Source: Parvularculales bacterium | GTDB lineage: Bacteria > Pseudomonadota > Alphaproteobacteria > JAPOUT01 > JBAJNM01 | NCBI GenBank assembly: GCA_036881865.1 | Contig: JBAJNM010000006.1 | Location: 1-64,000 of the forward strand | Length of the DNA: 64,000 nucleotides | Direction: 5' to 3' | Shown here: positions 46,226-54,719 of the stretch, in pieces | How the letters are laid out: every line of letters begins with the position of its first letter | How positions within the stretch are numbered: position 1 is the stretch's first letter | Program-made: the position numbers and the translations under genes | The notes under the pieces: model-generated | The model's input: only the letters and a program-made list of their open reading frames with translations | Databases searched by the model: none | What the model was told of the DNA's origin: nothing

Positions 46226-47377
46226 TTACGTGCCTTGTTCTTGAGGAGGTGTAATCTTTTGTATGAGGTGTGATAGTAACCTTGAAGGACCCCCTGCGAA
46301 GATAATAAGTACAGTAATGAAGCAAGCGCTGAGGGGGAGCATATACAGGGTGAACAACAGGGCTGGGTAACGGGTAGAGAGGGAAACTAAGCCAAGTTGA
46401 GCGATGCGTAACACGACGGCGATGGAAACGCCTATGGCAATACGCAAAGTGTAATTTTCTTGCCGGCTATGGAAACCCGGCAAGAAGGTTGCCAGAGCAA
46501 TGAGAGCGTAGAGAAAACAAAACAAGGGAGAGGTTAGGTGGTCATGTCCTCGTGCTAGAAATTTATTTTTTTGTTGGTTTTCGTAGAGATTATTTGCGTT
46601 AAGAAACAGCAGCTCCTGAATGAAACGTTCACGGGAGTTGTAATTGACGTCGTTGTTTTCTTCTATCAGGTTGGAGATATCAATACTATATTGGTCAAAG
46701 TTGATGGTGTTGGCGGGTGGTACACCACTCTTTGTGGGGCTGTATTGTACAGAGCCGTTGTGCATAATCAGGAAGGATCTTTCGCCATCAATAGATAAAG
46801 TGCCGGATTGTGCAATATAGGTGAGGCGTTCGTCAGGATTTCTCTCATCCTGAAATAGGATATTGTTAATGACACCGTTTGGGTTTTTGTGTTGGGCATA
46901 AATGGTAATGCCTATGGTAGGGTTCATAAATTGACCTGCGCGAACGAGAGAAAAAACAAGTTCGCTACGTGCTTCCATCATTACATCCCGATTGTGGCGC
47001 ATGGAGGCCGGACTAACGTAGATATTAATCAACAAGGTTAGGATGGCGATAAGACCGGCAAAAGTAATAACGGGGCGGATGAACCCCCAGTAATTAACGC
47101 CAGTTGCTAGCATGATAATGAGTTCTCTGTCGGTTCTTAGGCGGTACAGCACATAAAGTGAGGCACACAGTAGGGCCGCTGGCAGGATAAGAGTCATAAT
47201 GTAGGGCAGGTAAAACAGGGCGAGTTCAAAAAAGACACTAATACCCTGATTGTATTTGATAGAGATTTCTAAAAACTTTAGGGTTTGGGTAAGCCAAGTA
47301 ACGCTGGCTAAAATGAGTGTCAGAAAGCCAAAAGAGATCATTAGTTGTCGGATAATGTAGCGGTCGAGGATTGTCAT
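46226..47377 (-). CDS. lptF: LPS export ABC transporter permease LptF
   Basis: LptF is the second membrane half of the LptB2FG exporter. The 383-residue protein starts MTILDRYIIRQL, the usual N-terminus. It has three helices, the coupling motif RTDRELIIMLATGVNYWG, a periplasmic jellyroll domain and three C-terminal helices. It is the first gene of the lptFGD operon and is divergent from pepA across a 136-base region. Confidence 0.92.
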   Translation of the reverse strand: MTILDRYIIRQLMISFGFLTLILASVTWLTQTLKFLEISIKYNQGISVFFELALFYLPYIMTLILPAALLCASLYVLYRLRTDRELIIMLATGVNYWGFIRPVITFAGLIAILTLLINIYVSPASMRHNRDVMMEARSELVFSLVRAGQFMNPTIGITIYAQHKNPNGVINNILFQDERNPDERLTYIAQSGTLSIDGERSFLIMHNGSVQYSPTKSGVPPANTINFDQYSIDISNLIEENNDVNYNSRERFIQELLFLNANNLYENQQKNKFLARGHDHLTSPLFCFLYALIALATFLPGFHSRQENYTLRIAIGVSIAVVLRIAQLGLVSLSTRYPALLFTLYMLPLSACFITVLIIFAGGPSRLLSHLIQKITPPQEQGT

Positions 47378-47397
47378 TGGTCTTAATATCCCCCTTA

Positions 47398-47425
47398 TTG
47401 TGGATGGGTTATTTTCTATTATAAT
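47398..47425 (+). promoter_or_regulatory. Possible promoter of pepA
   Basis: TTGTGG (47398-47403), a 16-base spacer and TATAAT (47420-47425). The start would fall near 47432, about 80 bases before the pepA ATG. ATTATAAT is self-complementary and may also serve the divergent lptF. Confidence 0.45.
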
Positions 47426-47513
47426 TGTTGTAGTTTTGGTTTCTTATCCCCACGCCTTTTTAAGGATTCGCCGAAAGAGCCTTGATTTTTGATAGTAGCA
47501 TAGGAGTAAAATT

Positions 47514-49004
47514 ATGGAAATTTCCTTTACCTCACTGAAAATACCCACTAAAGGTATAGTGGCGTTGATTGTTGCTGAGGGAACTCGGCTGGGCTCTTTT
47601 GGCCGAAAGGTTGATGCGGCAACCGGAGGAGCAGTGAGTCGTGCTCTGAATGCCTCTCATTTTAAGGGAAAATCTAGCGAAACTGTGGACGTATTAGGCG
47701 CGTCAGGGGGTATAGGGCGTGTTGTGGTGATGGGGTTGAGTAGGCCATCGGTAGGGGAGAGAGAGTTAGAGAATTTGGGGGGAAAACTGGTTGGGCGGGT
47801 GGAAAATAGTGGTGAGACAAAATTGAATATTGCTGTTGAGCCCGTTCATGGATGTCAGGTATCAGCTTCGCGAATGGCTGCCTGCATTGCTTTGGGCGCG
47901 CGCTTGCGGGCGTATCGCTTTAATAAATATAAAAGCAAGAAAAAAGGAAAAGACAGATCGCTATGCCTTGAGCATGTCTGTTTGATGACGCAATCTGTTG
48001 TGGGGGCCAGCAGGGCTTATGAAGCCTCTGAAGCTCTAACGGAAGGTATCTATTTGGCGCGAGATTTGGTGAATGAACCACCCAATGTACTTTGTCCAGA
48101 AGAGTTTGCTGCACGTGCCCTTGAACTGCGCTCTGTAGGGGTGAAGGTTGAAGTTTTAAATGAAGAAAAAATGAAAAAACTTGGCATGAATGCCCTGTTA
48201 GGTGTGGGACAAGGGAGTATCAGAGAGAGCAAACTGGTGGTCATGCAGTGGAAGGGAGCGCGTCAGAAAACATCACAGCCAATAGCCTTTGTCGGTAAGG
48301 GAGTTTGTTTTGATACGGGCGGCATTTCTTTGAAACCTCCTGTAGGCATGGAAGATATGAAGGGTGATATGGGAGGGGCTGCGTGTGTAACAGGCCTTAT
48401 TCATGCACTGGCTAGGCGTCGGGCGAAAGTTAATGCGGTTGTGATTGTTGGTCTTGTGGAAAATATGCCCGGTGGCAACGCTCAGCGACCCGGAGATATT
48501 GTGACGTCTATGTCTGGCAAGACCATTGAGATTTTGAATACGGATGCCGAAGGGCGCTTGGTTTTGGCGGATGCTCTGTGGTACGCTCAGCAACGGTTCA
48601 AACCTAAAATAGTTATTGATTTGGCGACCTTAACTGGTGCGATCATGGTGGCACTGGGGCAAGAATATGCGGGATTGTTTTCAAATAATGATCGGTTGTC
48701 GGAGCGCCTTATAACAGCAGGAGAGACAGTGAACGAAAAAGTATGGCGTATGCCCTTGCATGACTCTTATGATAAGATGCTTAAGTCTTCGTTTGCGGAT
48801 GTAAAGAATATTGGAGGCCGCTATGCAGGATCCATCACAGCTGCACAATTTCTCCAGCGATTTATTGATAAAACACCATGGGCGCATCTTGATATTGCGG
48901 GAACGGCTATGGCGTGTCCATCTTCTGACATTAACCACTCGTGGGGCAGTGGCTATGGCGTGAGGTTGCTTAATCAGTTAGTAGTCAGGCACTACGAAAA
49001 ATAA
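47514..49004 (+). CDS. pepA: Leucyl aminopeptidase PepA
   Basis: PepA is a hexameric M17 metallopeptidase that removes N-terminal residues. The 496-residue protein has the two-metal site in FVGKGVCFDTGGISLKP (Lys and Asp), DMKGDMGGAACV and the signature NTDAEGRLVLADAL. In some bacteria PepA also binds DNA. It follows the divergent lptF promoter region and directly precedes holC; in other proteobacteria lptF, pepA and holC are commonly neighbours in this way. Confidence 0.95.
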   Translation: MEISFTSLKIPTKGIVALIVAEGTRLGSFGRKVDAATGGAVSRALNASHFKGKSSETVDVLGASGGIGRVVVMGLSRPSVGERELENLGGKLVGRVENSGETKLNIAVEPVHGCQVSASRMAACIALGARLRAYRFNKYKSKKKGKDRSLCLEHVCLMTQSVVGASRAYEASEALTEGIYLARDLVNEPPNVLCPEEFAARALELRSVGVKVEVLNEEKMKKLGMNALLGVGQGSIRESKLVVMQWKGARQKTSQPIAFVGKGVCFDTGGISLKPPVGMEDMKGDMGGAACVTGLIHALARRRAKVNAVVIVGLVENMPGGNAQRPGDIVTSMSGKTIEILNTDAEGRLVLADALWYAQQRFKPKIVIDLATLTGAIMVALGQEYAGLFSNNDRLSERLITAGETVNEKVWRMPLHDSYDKMLKSSFADVKNIGGRYAGSITAAQFLQRFIDKTPWAHLDIAGTAMACPSSDINHSWGSGYGVRLLNQLVVRHYEK

Positions 49005-49028
49005 TCTTTGAAAAGGCTAGGATATACA

Positions 49029-49484
49029 GTGGCAGAACTCTTGTTTTATCAGCTAACGATCAAACCTCTGGAACGGGCTTTGCCGGAATTGCTAGAGCGC
49101 TCTTTGGAGCGGGGATGGCGGTGTGTGGTGCGCACCGGATCAGCAGAACGCGTGAAAGATTTGGATACTCTGTTGTGGACGTGGCGGGATGATAGTTTCT
49201 TGCCTCATGGGTCACGGGGCTCAAGCGAAGGAGATCAACAACCAATATGGATTACAGATAACGAAGTTGATAACCCTAATGAAGCGCAGGCATTGTTTCT
49301 TGTTGACGGGATGCGGGTGAGTCAGGTCAATGGTTATGAGCGGTGTGCGGTTTTGTTTGATGGTTGCAATGAAACAATGGTAGTGGGCGCACGGGAGGAT
49401 TGGCGCACTGCCCGGGAGGGAAAACAGAAGACAGTTTATTGGCTTCAAAATGAGGCCGGTCGCTGGGAGAAGGGAAGCCAATAA
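49029..49484 (+). CDS. holC: DNA polymerase III subunit chi
   Basis: HolC links the clamp loader to single-strand binding protein. The N-terminus LLFYQLTIKPLERALPELLERSLERGWRCVVR and FLPHG are typical. I choose GTG at 49029, with TAGGA six bases before it, giving 151 residues beginning M-AELLFYQ; a TTG at 49008 adds seven residues. The gene lies just after pepA, the usual position. Confidence 0.9.
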   Translation: MAELLFYQLTIKPLERALPELLERSLERGWRCVVRTGSAERVKDLDTLLWTWRDDSFLPHGSRGSSEGDQQPIWITDNEVDNPNEAQALFLVDGMRVSQVNGYERCAVLFDGCNETMVVGAREDWRTAREGKQKTVYWLQNEAGRWEKGSQ

Positions 49485-49714
49485 TTAAGGATGCTAGATG
49501 CTACTGTGCTGGACAAGGGAGTTTTTCAGCCGTAAGCTAGAAATGGTTATGTAGGAGAGGTGTATGGTGCTGGTGTGATCCATGCCAGAGAGAATATAAA
49601 ACCCATAAGGGCTTTATGGCATGACAGCCTTGGATAAAGGCTTCAACTTGCGACCGTAATGGTGACGTTCTATAACCAATAACCTTGATTTTACTTAAAG
49701 AAGGTGTTTATACC
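49485..49714 (+). promoter_or_regulatory. Structured leader or intergenic region before ndk
   Basis: CATGCCA at 49581-49587 can pair with TGGCATG at 49617-49623, while CCATAA (49603-49608) can pair with TTATGG (49614-49619), which shares bases with that arm. A second hairpin, AGCCTT-GGATA-AAGGCT, lies at 49626-49642. The mutually exclusive pairings could form a switch, but no known riboswitch is recognised. Confidence 0.3.
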
Positions 49715-50137
49715 ATGTCCTTTGAAAGGACCTTTTCCATCATCAAGCCTGATGCGACTCGTCGCAATCTCACCGGTGCTATTGTTGATCGTCTGGAAAA
49801 AGCGGGGTTGCGGGTAGTCGCTCAAAAGCGCATCCGGATGACTACGGCACAAGCAGAGAATTTTTACGGTGTTCACAAGGATAGGCCGTTTTTTGACGGG
49901 TTGGTGTCTTTTATAACGTCTGGTCCAGTGGTGGTTCAGGTATTGGAGGGGGAGGATGCTATTGCCCTCAACAGAAAAGTGATGGGGGCGACAAATCCGG
50001 TAGATGCAAAGATCGGTACCATTCGCGCTGACTTTGCGGAGTCCATTGAAGCCAATTCAGTGCATGGATCTGATGGTGTAGATACAGCCCGCGAGGAAAT
50101 TGCATTCTTCTTCAGAGAAGATGAAATTGTTGGATGA
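49715..50137 (+). CDS. ndk: Nucleoside diphosphate kinase
   Basis: Ndk equalises nucleoside triphosphate pools using a phospho-histidine. The 140-residue protein starts [18 protein letters not shown] at the ATG at 49715, preceded by AAGAAGG; the ATG-like codon at 49685 would add ten non-family residues. The catalytic His is in [16 protein letters not shown]. It completes the GTP path from GuaA and Gmk. The gene abuts the convergent purN. Confidence 0.96.
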   Translation: MSFERTFSIIKPDATRRNLTGAIVDRLEKAGLRVVAQKRIRMTTAQAENFYGVHKDRPFFDGLVSFITSGPVVVQVLEGEDAIALNRKVMGATNPVDAKIGTIRADFAESIEANSVHGSDGVDTAREEIAFFFREDEIVG

Positions 50138-50797
50138 TTATTGTGGTACTGTCAGGAATGTAGGTGGCAGTGTTACATCGTGTAACTGAACGCGCCCATC
50201 AATAACAGGAGCACGACCTTCTATGACCAGCTTTAGAGCTAGGGGATAGATTTTATGCTCGGCCTTAAGAACACGGGCGGCAAGGCTATCTGAGGTATCA
50301 TCTGGGCTTACGGGTACGGCGGCTTGGGCGATGATGGGGCCTGCATCCATTTCGGTGCGTACATAATGCACTGTGCATCCGGTTAGGCAAACACCTGTCT
50401 TTAATACTCGCTCATGGACATGAAGTCCCCGAAAAGAAGGTAACAAGGAGGGATGAATATTGAGATGGCGGTCATGCCAGCGATTAACAAAAGAGGTGGT
50501 CAATAAGCGCATAAAACCCGCGTTGCACAAAATTTCCACACCAGCGTCTTCTAGAGTTGTGGTGAGAGCCTCTTCAAAAGATTCGCGGCTTACGTAGCCC
50601 TTGTGGTCAATGACCTGAGTGGTTAAGCCATGGGTTTTTGCCCATTCAAGCCCAGAGGCATCGGGTCGGTCTGAAACCACAAGGGCAATCTTGGCAGGGT
50701 AGGTGGAGTCAAAAGTGGCTTTGGCAAGGGCTGCCATGTTAGAGCCACGTCCGGAAATCAAGATACCTGTGGGGATGTGCTTCTGCTGGCCTGTCAT
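50138..50797 (-). CDS. purN: Phosphoribosylglycinamide formyltransferase
   Basis: PurN formylates GAR with 10-formyl-tetrahydrofolate, the third step of purine synthesis. The 219-residue protein has ILISGRGSNMAAL, the conserved HPSLLPSFRG and the catalytic His/Asp in VHYVRTEMDAGPII. It overlaps the purM stop by four bases (ATGA). Confidence 0.95.
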   Translation of the reverse strand: MTGQQKHIPTGILISGRGSNMAALAKATFDSTYPAKIALVVSDRPDASGLEWAKTHGLTTQVIDHKGYVSRESFEEALTTTLEDAGVEILCNAGFMRLLTTSFVNRWHDRHLNIHPSLLPSFRGLHVHERVLKTGVCLTGCTVHYVRTEMDAGPIIAQAAVPVSPDDTSDSLAARVLKAEHKIYPLALKLVIEGRAPVIDGRVQLHDVTLPPTFLTVPQ

Positions 50798-51906
50798 GGG
50801 GCGCTTCCGGGGGAGCCAGTAATAATGACAGGAGCCTCTTCTGGCATTCGGGAAACAAAAGTTCCAATGGTCCAGACGGTTTCACCAAAACTTTCAAAGT
50901 GGTTTTTTAGGGTGTCTTCTTGGCTGGCGGGTACAACCACCACCATGCCGAGGCCGCAGTTAAATGTATGGGCCATTTCCATGTCTGGCAGGCCGCCTAA
51001 ATCAGACAACCAGCGAAAAATCGGAGGCAGAGGCCATGTTGTGCCATCAACATGAGCCTGAATGGTGTCTGGCAGAAAACGAGCAATATTATCTATCAAC
51101 CCGCCACCGGTGATATGAGCCATGGCCTTGATACCCTTGAACATAGAAGCGTCTTTATGCTGCAGGGCCGCCAGTAGAGAGCGGACGTAAATACGGGTAG
51201 GGGTTAGTAGACATTCTCCAATATTTTGAGAAGGGTCTAAAGGAAAAGGATCATCATACCTATAAGCGTTATCTTCAATTAACTGGTGCACTAGCGAAAA
51301 ACCGTTGGCGTGAACACCGGAAGAGGCCAACCCTAGCAGGATATCTCCCTCGGCAATATCATCACGGGGCAACACGGCTTCTCGCTCTACAACACCAAGA
51401 GCAAAGCCCGCCAAATCATAGTCACCAGATTGATAATGCCCGGGCATTTCGGCGGTCTCTCCACCAATCAAAGCACATCCGGCCTCGCGGCATCCCACGG
51501 CAATACCTTCAATTATTTGTGTGGCTTGCTTGATATCAAGGTGGGCGGTTGCAAAATAATCCAAAAAACAAAGAGGCTCGGCACCTTGTACAATCAAATC
51601 ATTGACACACATGGCAACCAAATCAACGCCGATGGTATTATTTTGCCCGGTAGCGGTTGCGAGTTTGAGTTTTGTCCCCACGCCATCGGTTGCAAGTACC
51701 AGAATTGGATCGCAATACTCAAGAGAGGCCATATCAAACAGGCCCCCAAATCCTCCAAGAGAGGCACTGGTTCCGGCACGAGCCGTTGAGGCTGCCAATG
51801 GAGCTATGGCACGTATCAGGGCATGGCCTGCGTCAATATCCACCCCAGCCTTCTGGTAACTATAGCTATTGGTGAGGCGGCTTTGACCTTTTTTAGTAGA
51901 ACTCAT
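50794..51906 (-). CDS. purM: Phosphoribosylformylglycinamidine cyclo-ligase
   Basis: PurM closes the imidazole ring to give AIR, using ATP. The 370-residue protein has YQKAGVDIDAGHALIRAI at the start. The nucleotide region ATDGVGTKLKLA and LIGGETAEMPGHY are family signatures. purM and purN are translationally coupled. The divergent DUF2066 gene begins 200 bases away; this purM/DUF2066/pgsA-like/hda/ppk order is common in Rhodospirillales. Confidence 0.95.
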   Translation of the reverse strand: MSSTKKGQSRLTNSYSYQKAGVDIDAGHALIRAIAPLAASTARAGTSASLGGFGGLFDMASLEYCDPILVLATDGVGTKLKLATATGQNNTIGVDLVAMCVNDLIVQGAEPLCFLDYFATAHLDIKQATQIIEGIAVGCREAGCALIGGETAEMPGHYQSGDYDLAGFALGVVEREAVLPRDDIAEGDILLGLASSGVHANGFSLVHQLIEDNAYRYDDPFPLDPSQNIGECLLTPTRIYVRSLLAALQHKDASMFKGIKAMAHITGGGLIDNIARFLPDTIQAHVDGTTWPLPPIFRWLSDLGGLPDMEMAHTFNCGLGMVVVVPASQEDTLKNHFESFGETVWTIGTFVSRMPEEAPVIITGSPGSAP

Positions 51907-52103
51907 AATGATTTCTGCATATTCTTGATTTGTCTTCCAACAAGACTTTCAGGGGGAGCAAATACGCATACCTCTCTTAGAGGTATTATCATGCTAGGCG
52001 GACAATGTGTGGTTTTCGGTAGCGCCTTATGTTAGCGTCAAGCGTGATGTACTCCTTCTATACCGAAGTACGTTGGGAATCCATAGAGTTGGCAAAAATA
52101 AAC

Positions 52104-53285
52104 ATGAAGGATACTCAAAAAAAACCAAAGTTACTGCATTCTCTGTATTTTGGCATTCATTTTGTGGCCATTCTCATCTTAGCTCCGGTTTGGGCACCAG
52201 ATGTGCAGGCGCAGGATATCTTTACGGTTCAGGGAATTCGTATGGATAAAACAGCGGCTTCTGCTAGAGAAGCACGGGCGATAGCTCTCAAGGAGAGTCA
52301 AGAGGAGGCCATCGGACATCTCTTGCGTCGTCTAACGCCATCATCTGTCTGGGATGAGTTGCCGGTGGTGGAGTCAGAGGCGCTCCCTTTTCTTGTTAAA
52401 GGATTGCAGGTTACAGGAGAAAAAACTAGCTCCACGCGTTATCTGGGATGGTTGGCGGTGAGTTTTAAGCCACCTGCTATTACGGCACTGCTACAGGGGG
52501 CGGGGATTGATTTTGTGCAACTTCAATCAGAACCGATACTTCTCTTGCCGGTATATAGTGACCAATATGGGAGTATCTTGTGGCAAGAAGATAACAACTG
52601 GCGTGAGGCTTGGGCGCGAGCTGATATTGTTGGTAGTTTGACGCCCTTTGTTTTACCGGTAGGTGACCTTGAGGATATCACCGATGTGTCGGTCCAACAG
52701 GCTCTGACAGGTGATGTATCGGCTTTGTACAATCTAGCCGCTCGCTATCAGCTGAACCGTATTATGGTAGCGCAAGCCTTGCTGTTTCTGGAGGGTGGTT
52801 TGGTGCAAGTAGTGGCCACTCTCTACGATTATGATGGTGTGCAACGTACGTTCACCTTCACTGTAAGCAACAAGGAAGTGGAGGTGCAGCCCGTTTTTCA
52901 AACAGAAGAATCTTCTGACCAACTGCCTAGAGCGATGACTGACGCTGGTATAGCTAGGAATAACCTGTTAGAAGAGGGCATTCAACAACTTATTGCCCGC
53001 TCTGAGGAGGGTTGGAAAAAGGGCTTGTTGGCTCAAGATGATGGAGGGGGTTCATTGCTGGTGTGGGTAGCCTATGATAATCTTAGAGAATGGTTGGGGA
53101 TAAGAAAAAAAATTCAAGGTGTGGCATCAGTTGACAGTTTTACTATTCAGGAGCAGACGATATCGGGTGCTTGGGTGGTATTATCGCATCTTGGCGATGT
53201 GAGTGCTCTGTCAATGGCGCTGTCTCGACAGAATCTACATCTTGTCAGAGAAGAGGGTGGGTGGATTGTTTTCAGTTCGTCTTAG
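52104..53285 (+). CDS. DUF2066 exported protein
   Basis: This is a 393-residue protein with a signal peptide (ending PDVQA) and the DUF2066 pattern EARAIALKESQEEAIGHLLRRLTPSS. The start is taken at 52104 (MKDTQKKPKLLH), which gives a normal signal; the frame is open to an ATG at 52029. Its function is unknown, and it is periplasmic or membrane-attached. It heads the group CDP-alcohol transferase, hda, ppk, ppx and is divergent from purM. Confidence 0.85.
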   Translation: MKDTQKKPKLLHSLYFGIHFVAILILAPVWAPDVQAQDIFTVQGIRMDKTAASAREARAIALKESQEEAIGHLLRRLTPSSVWDELPVVESEALPFLVKGLQVTGEKTSSTRYLGWLAVSFKPPAITALLQGAGIDFVQLQSEPILLLPVYSDQYGSILWQEDNNWREAWARADIVGSLTPFVLPVGDLEDITDVSVQQALTGDVSALYNLAARYQLNRIMVAQALLFLEGGLVQVVATLYDYDGVQRTFTFTVSNKEVEVQPVFQTEESSDQLPRAMTDAGIARNNLLEEGIQQLIARSEEGWKKGLLAQDDGGGSLLVWVAYDNLREWLGIRKKIQGVASVDSFTIQEQTISGAWVVLSHLGDVSALSMALSRQNLHLVREEGGWIVFSSS

Positions 53286-53324
53286 ATTAATCGTGGGTGC
53301 AAATAATAATATTCAGATAACATT

Positions 53325-53930
53325 ATGACGTACCTGACAATACCAAACATGATTACCTTAACGCGTTTATTGGTACTAACGCCTTTAGTTATTGTCATGA
53401 TCGTCTGGAATGAACCGACCTTTGCTCTTGGTGCTATGGTGTTGGCGGGGTTGAGTGATGCGGCTGATGGTTTTATAGCTCGCATGTCTAAGAATTATAC
53501 CGACCTTGGCGTATGGTTGGATGCCGCTGCAGATAAAATTATGCTGGGAAGTTCATACGTGTTACTGGGATATATGCAAGTTATTCCGTTATGGGTTACG
53601 GGCGTGGTTATCGGTCGCGATGCCCTCATTATTGCGGGCGTACTGCTGGCGCGATTTTGGGGGGTTCCTTTGAAGATCAGTCCTGTTTTCGTCAGTAAAG
53701 TAAACTCGGTAGTGCAAATCTTGCTGATTGCGCTCATTTTGGCAGTAGCTTCTTGGAATAAAACTATCATGTATGCAGATAATCTGTCTATTGTAGACGC
53801 TGTGACAGTGATAGGCAATACGCTCATTGAAGGTGTTGTTTGGGTTATGGTTATAACATCGGTGCTTTCTATTGTGTCTTATTGTCGGCAGTGGATAAAA
53901 GCCATCCTTACGCCTAAAAAAAGTGCATAG
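53325..53930 (+). CDS. CDP-alcohol phosphatidyltransferase family protein
   Basis: This 201-residue membrane enzyme moves a phosphatidyl group from CDP-diacylglycerol to an alcohol. The defining motif D-(x)2-DG-(x)2-AR...G-(x)3-D-(x)3-D is seen in DAADGFIARMSKNYTDLGVW and the following LDAAADK. About five hydrophobic helices surround it. PgsA-like is the best guess, and cardiolipin synthase-like is possible. It lies between DUF2066 and hda. Confidence 0.88.
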   Translation: MTYLTIPNMITLTRLLVLTPLVIVMIVWNEPTFALGAMVLAGLSDAADGFIARMSKNYTDLGVWLDAAADKIMLGSSYVLLGYMQVIPLWVTGVVIGRDALIIAGVLLARFWGVPLKISPVFVSKVNSVVQILLIALILAVASWNKTIMYADNLSIVDAVTVIGNTLIEGVVWVMVITSVLSIVSYCRQWIKAILTPKKSA

Positions 53931-53969
53931 CAACAGTAAACAGTACATTAACATCTGGATGTAGACACT

Positions 53970-54719
53970 ATGACGATTCATCAGCTATTTCTTGATTTGC
54001 CTCATCACTCGGCTGTGGGCCGTGATGATTTTTTCATGAATGAGGCCAATGCGCATGCGCTCTCCATGATTGATTGCTGGCCTAGCTGGCCGGACCGTGT
54101 GTTAGTGTTATGTGGGCCTGAGGGTAGTGGTAAGAGCCATCTGGCTTGCGTCTGGCAACAGATCTCTGGAGCACAAATGGTTGACTTGGGTGGGTTAAAT
54201 CAAGCCTTAGCAGAGGGTATAGGACAGTGCGCTGTTATTGTGGAAGATATACATCAATGCCCAAAAGATGGAGAGAGAAAGTTGCTGCATCTGGTGAACA
54301 TGGTGCGTCAGGAGAAGGGATGGCTTTTGCTAACTAGCCGCTTAACGCCGACCAAATGGCCAATTTGTTTACCGGATCTAGCCTCGCGGCTGCGAGCAGC
54401 CCCGCATGTTTTTCTAGAGTCGCCTGATGATACCCTATTGGCAGCAGTTTTGGATAAATTATTGCGTGACCGGCAGTTGCGGGTTTCGGAAGATTTAGTT
54501 CATTATATGGTGTCGCGCATGGAGCGCTCGTTGGCGGCAGCGGGGCGGCTTGTAGAGGCCTTGGATGCAGTCTCGTTGGGAGAAGGCAAATCTATAACCA
54601 AAGGGCTCGTGCTTTTGGTGTTGGCTAAGATAATGAAGGAGGGCCGGATAAGGCAAGAAGTCACAGGCTTTGTTTCAGGTGGGGGAGCAACATATAGTGA
54701 CAGAGGGAGTTTATTATGA
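53970..54719 (+). CDS. hda: DnaA-like regulatory protein (Hda/DnaA-family ATPase)
   Basis: Hda-type proteins inactivate DnaA after replication starts. The 249-residue AAA+ protein has Walker A (GPEGSGKSHLA), Walker B in AVIVEDIHQ, and sensor regions (LLLTSRLTP, LASRLRAAPHV), but lacks the DnaA DNA-binding domain. In alphaproteobacteria the same gene sits before ppk, as here. The stop codon overlaps the start of ppk within two bases, so they are probably coupled. Confidence 0.85.
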   Translation: MTIHQLFLDLPHHSAVGRDDFFMNEANAHALSMIDCWPSWPDRVLVLCGPEGSGKSHLACVWQQISGAQMVDLGGLNQALAEGIGQCAVIVEDIHQCPKDGERKLLHLVNMVRQEKGWLLLTSRLTPTKWPICLPDLASRLRAAPHVFLESPDDTLLAAVLDKLLRDRQLRVSEDLVHYMVSRMERSLAAAGRLVEALDAVSLGEGKSITKGLVLLVLAKIMKEGRIRQEVTGFVSGGGATYSDRGSLL

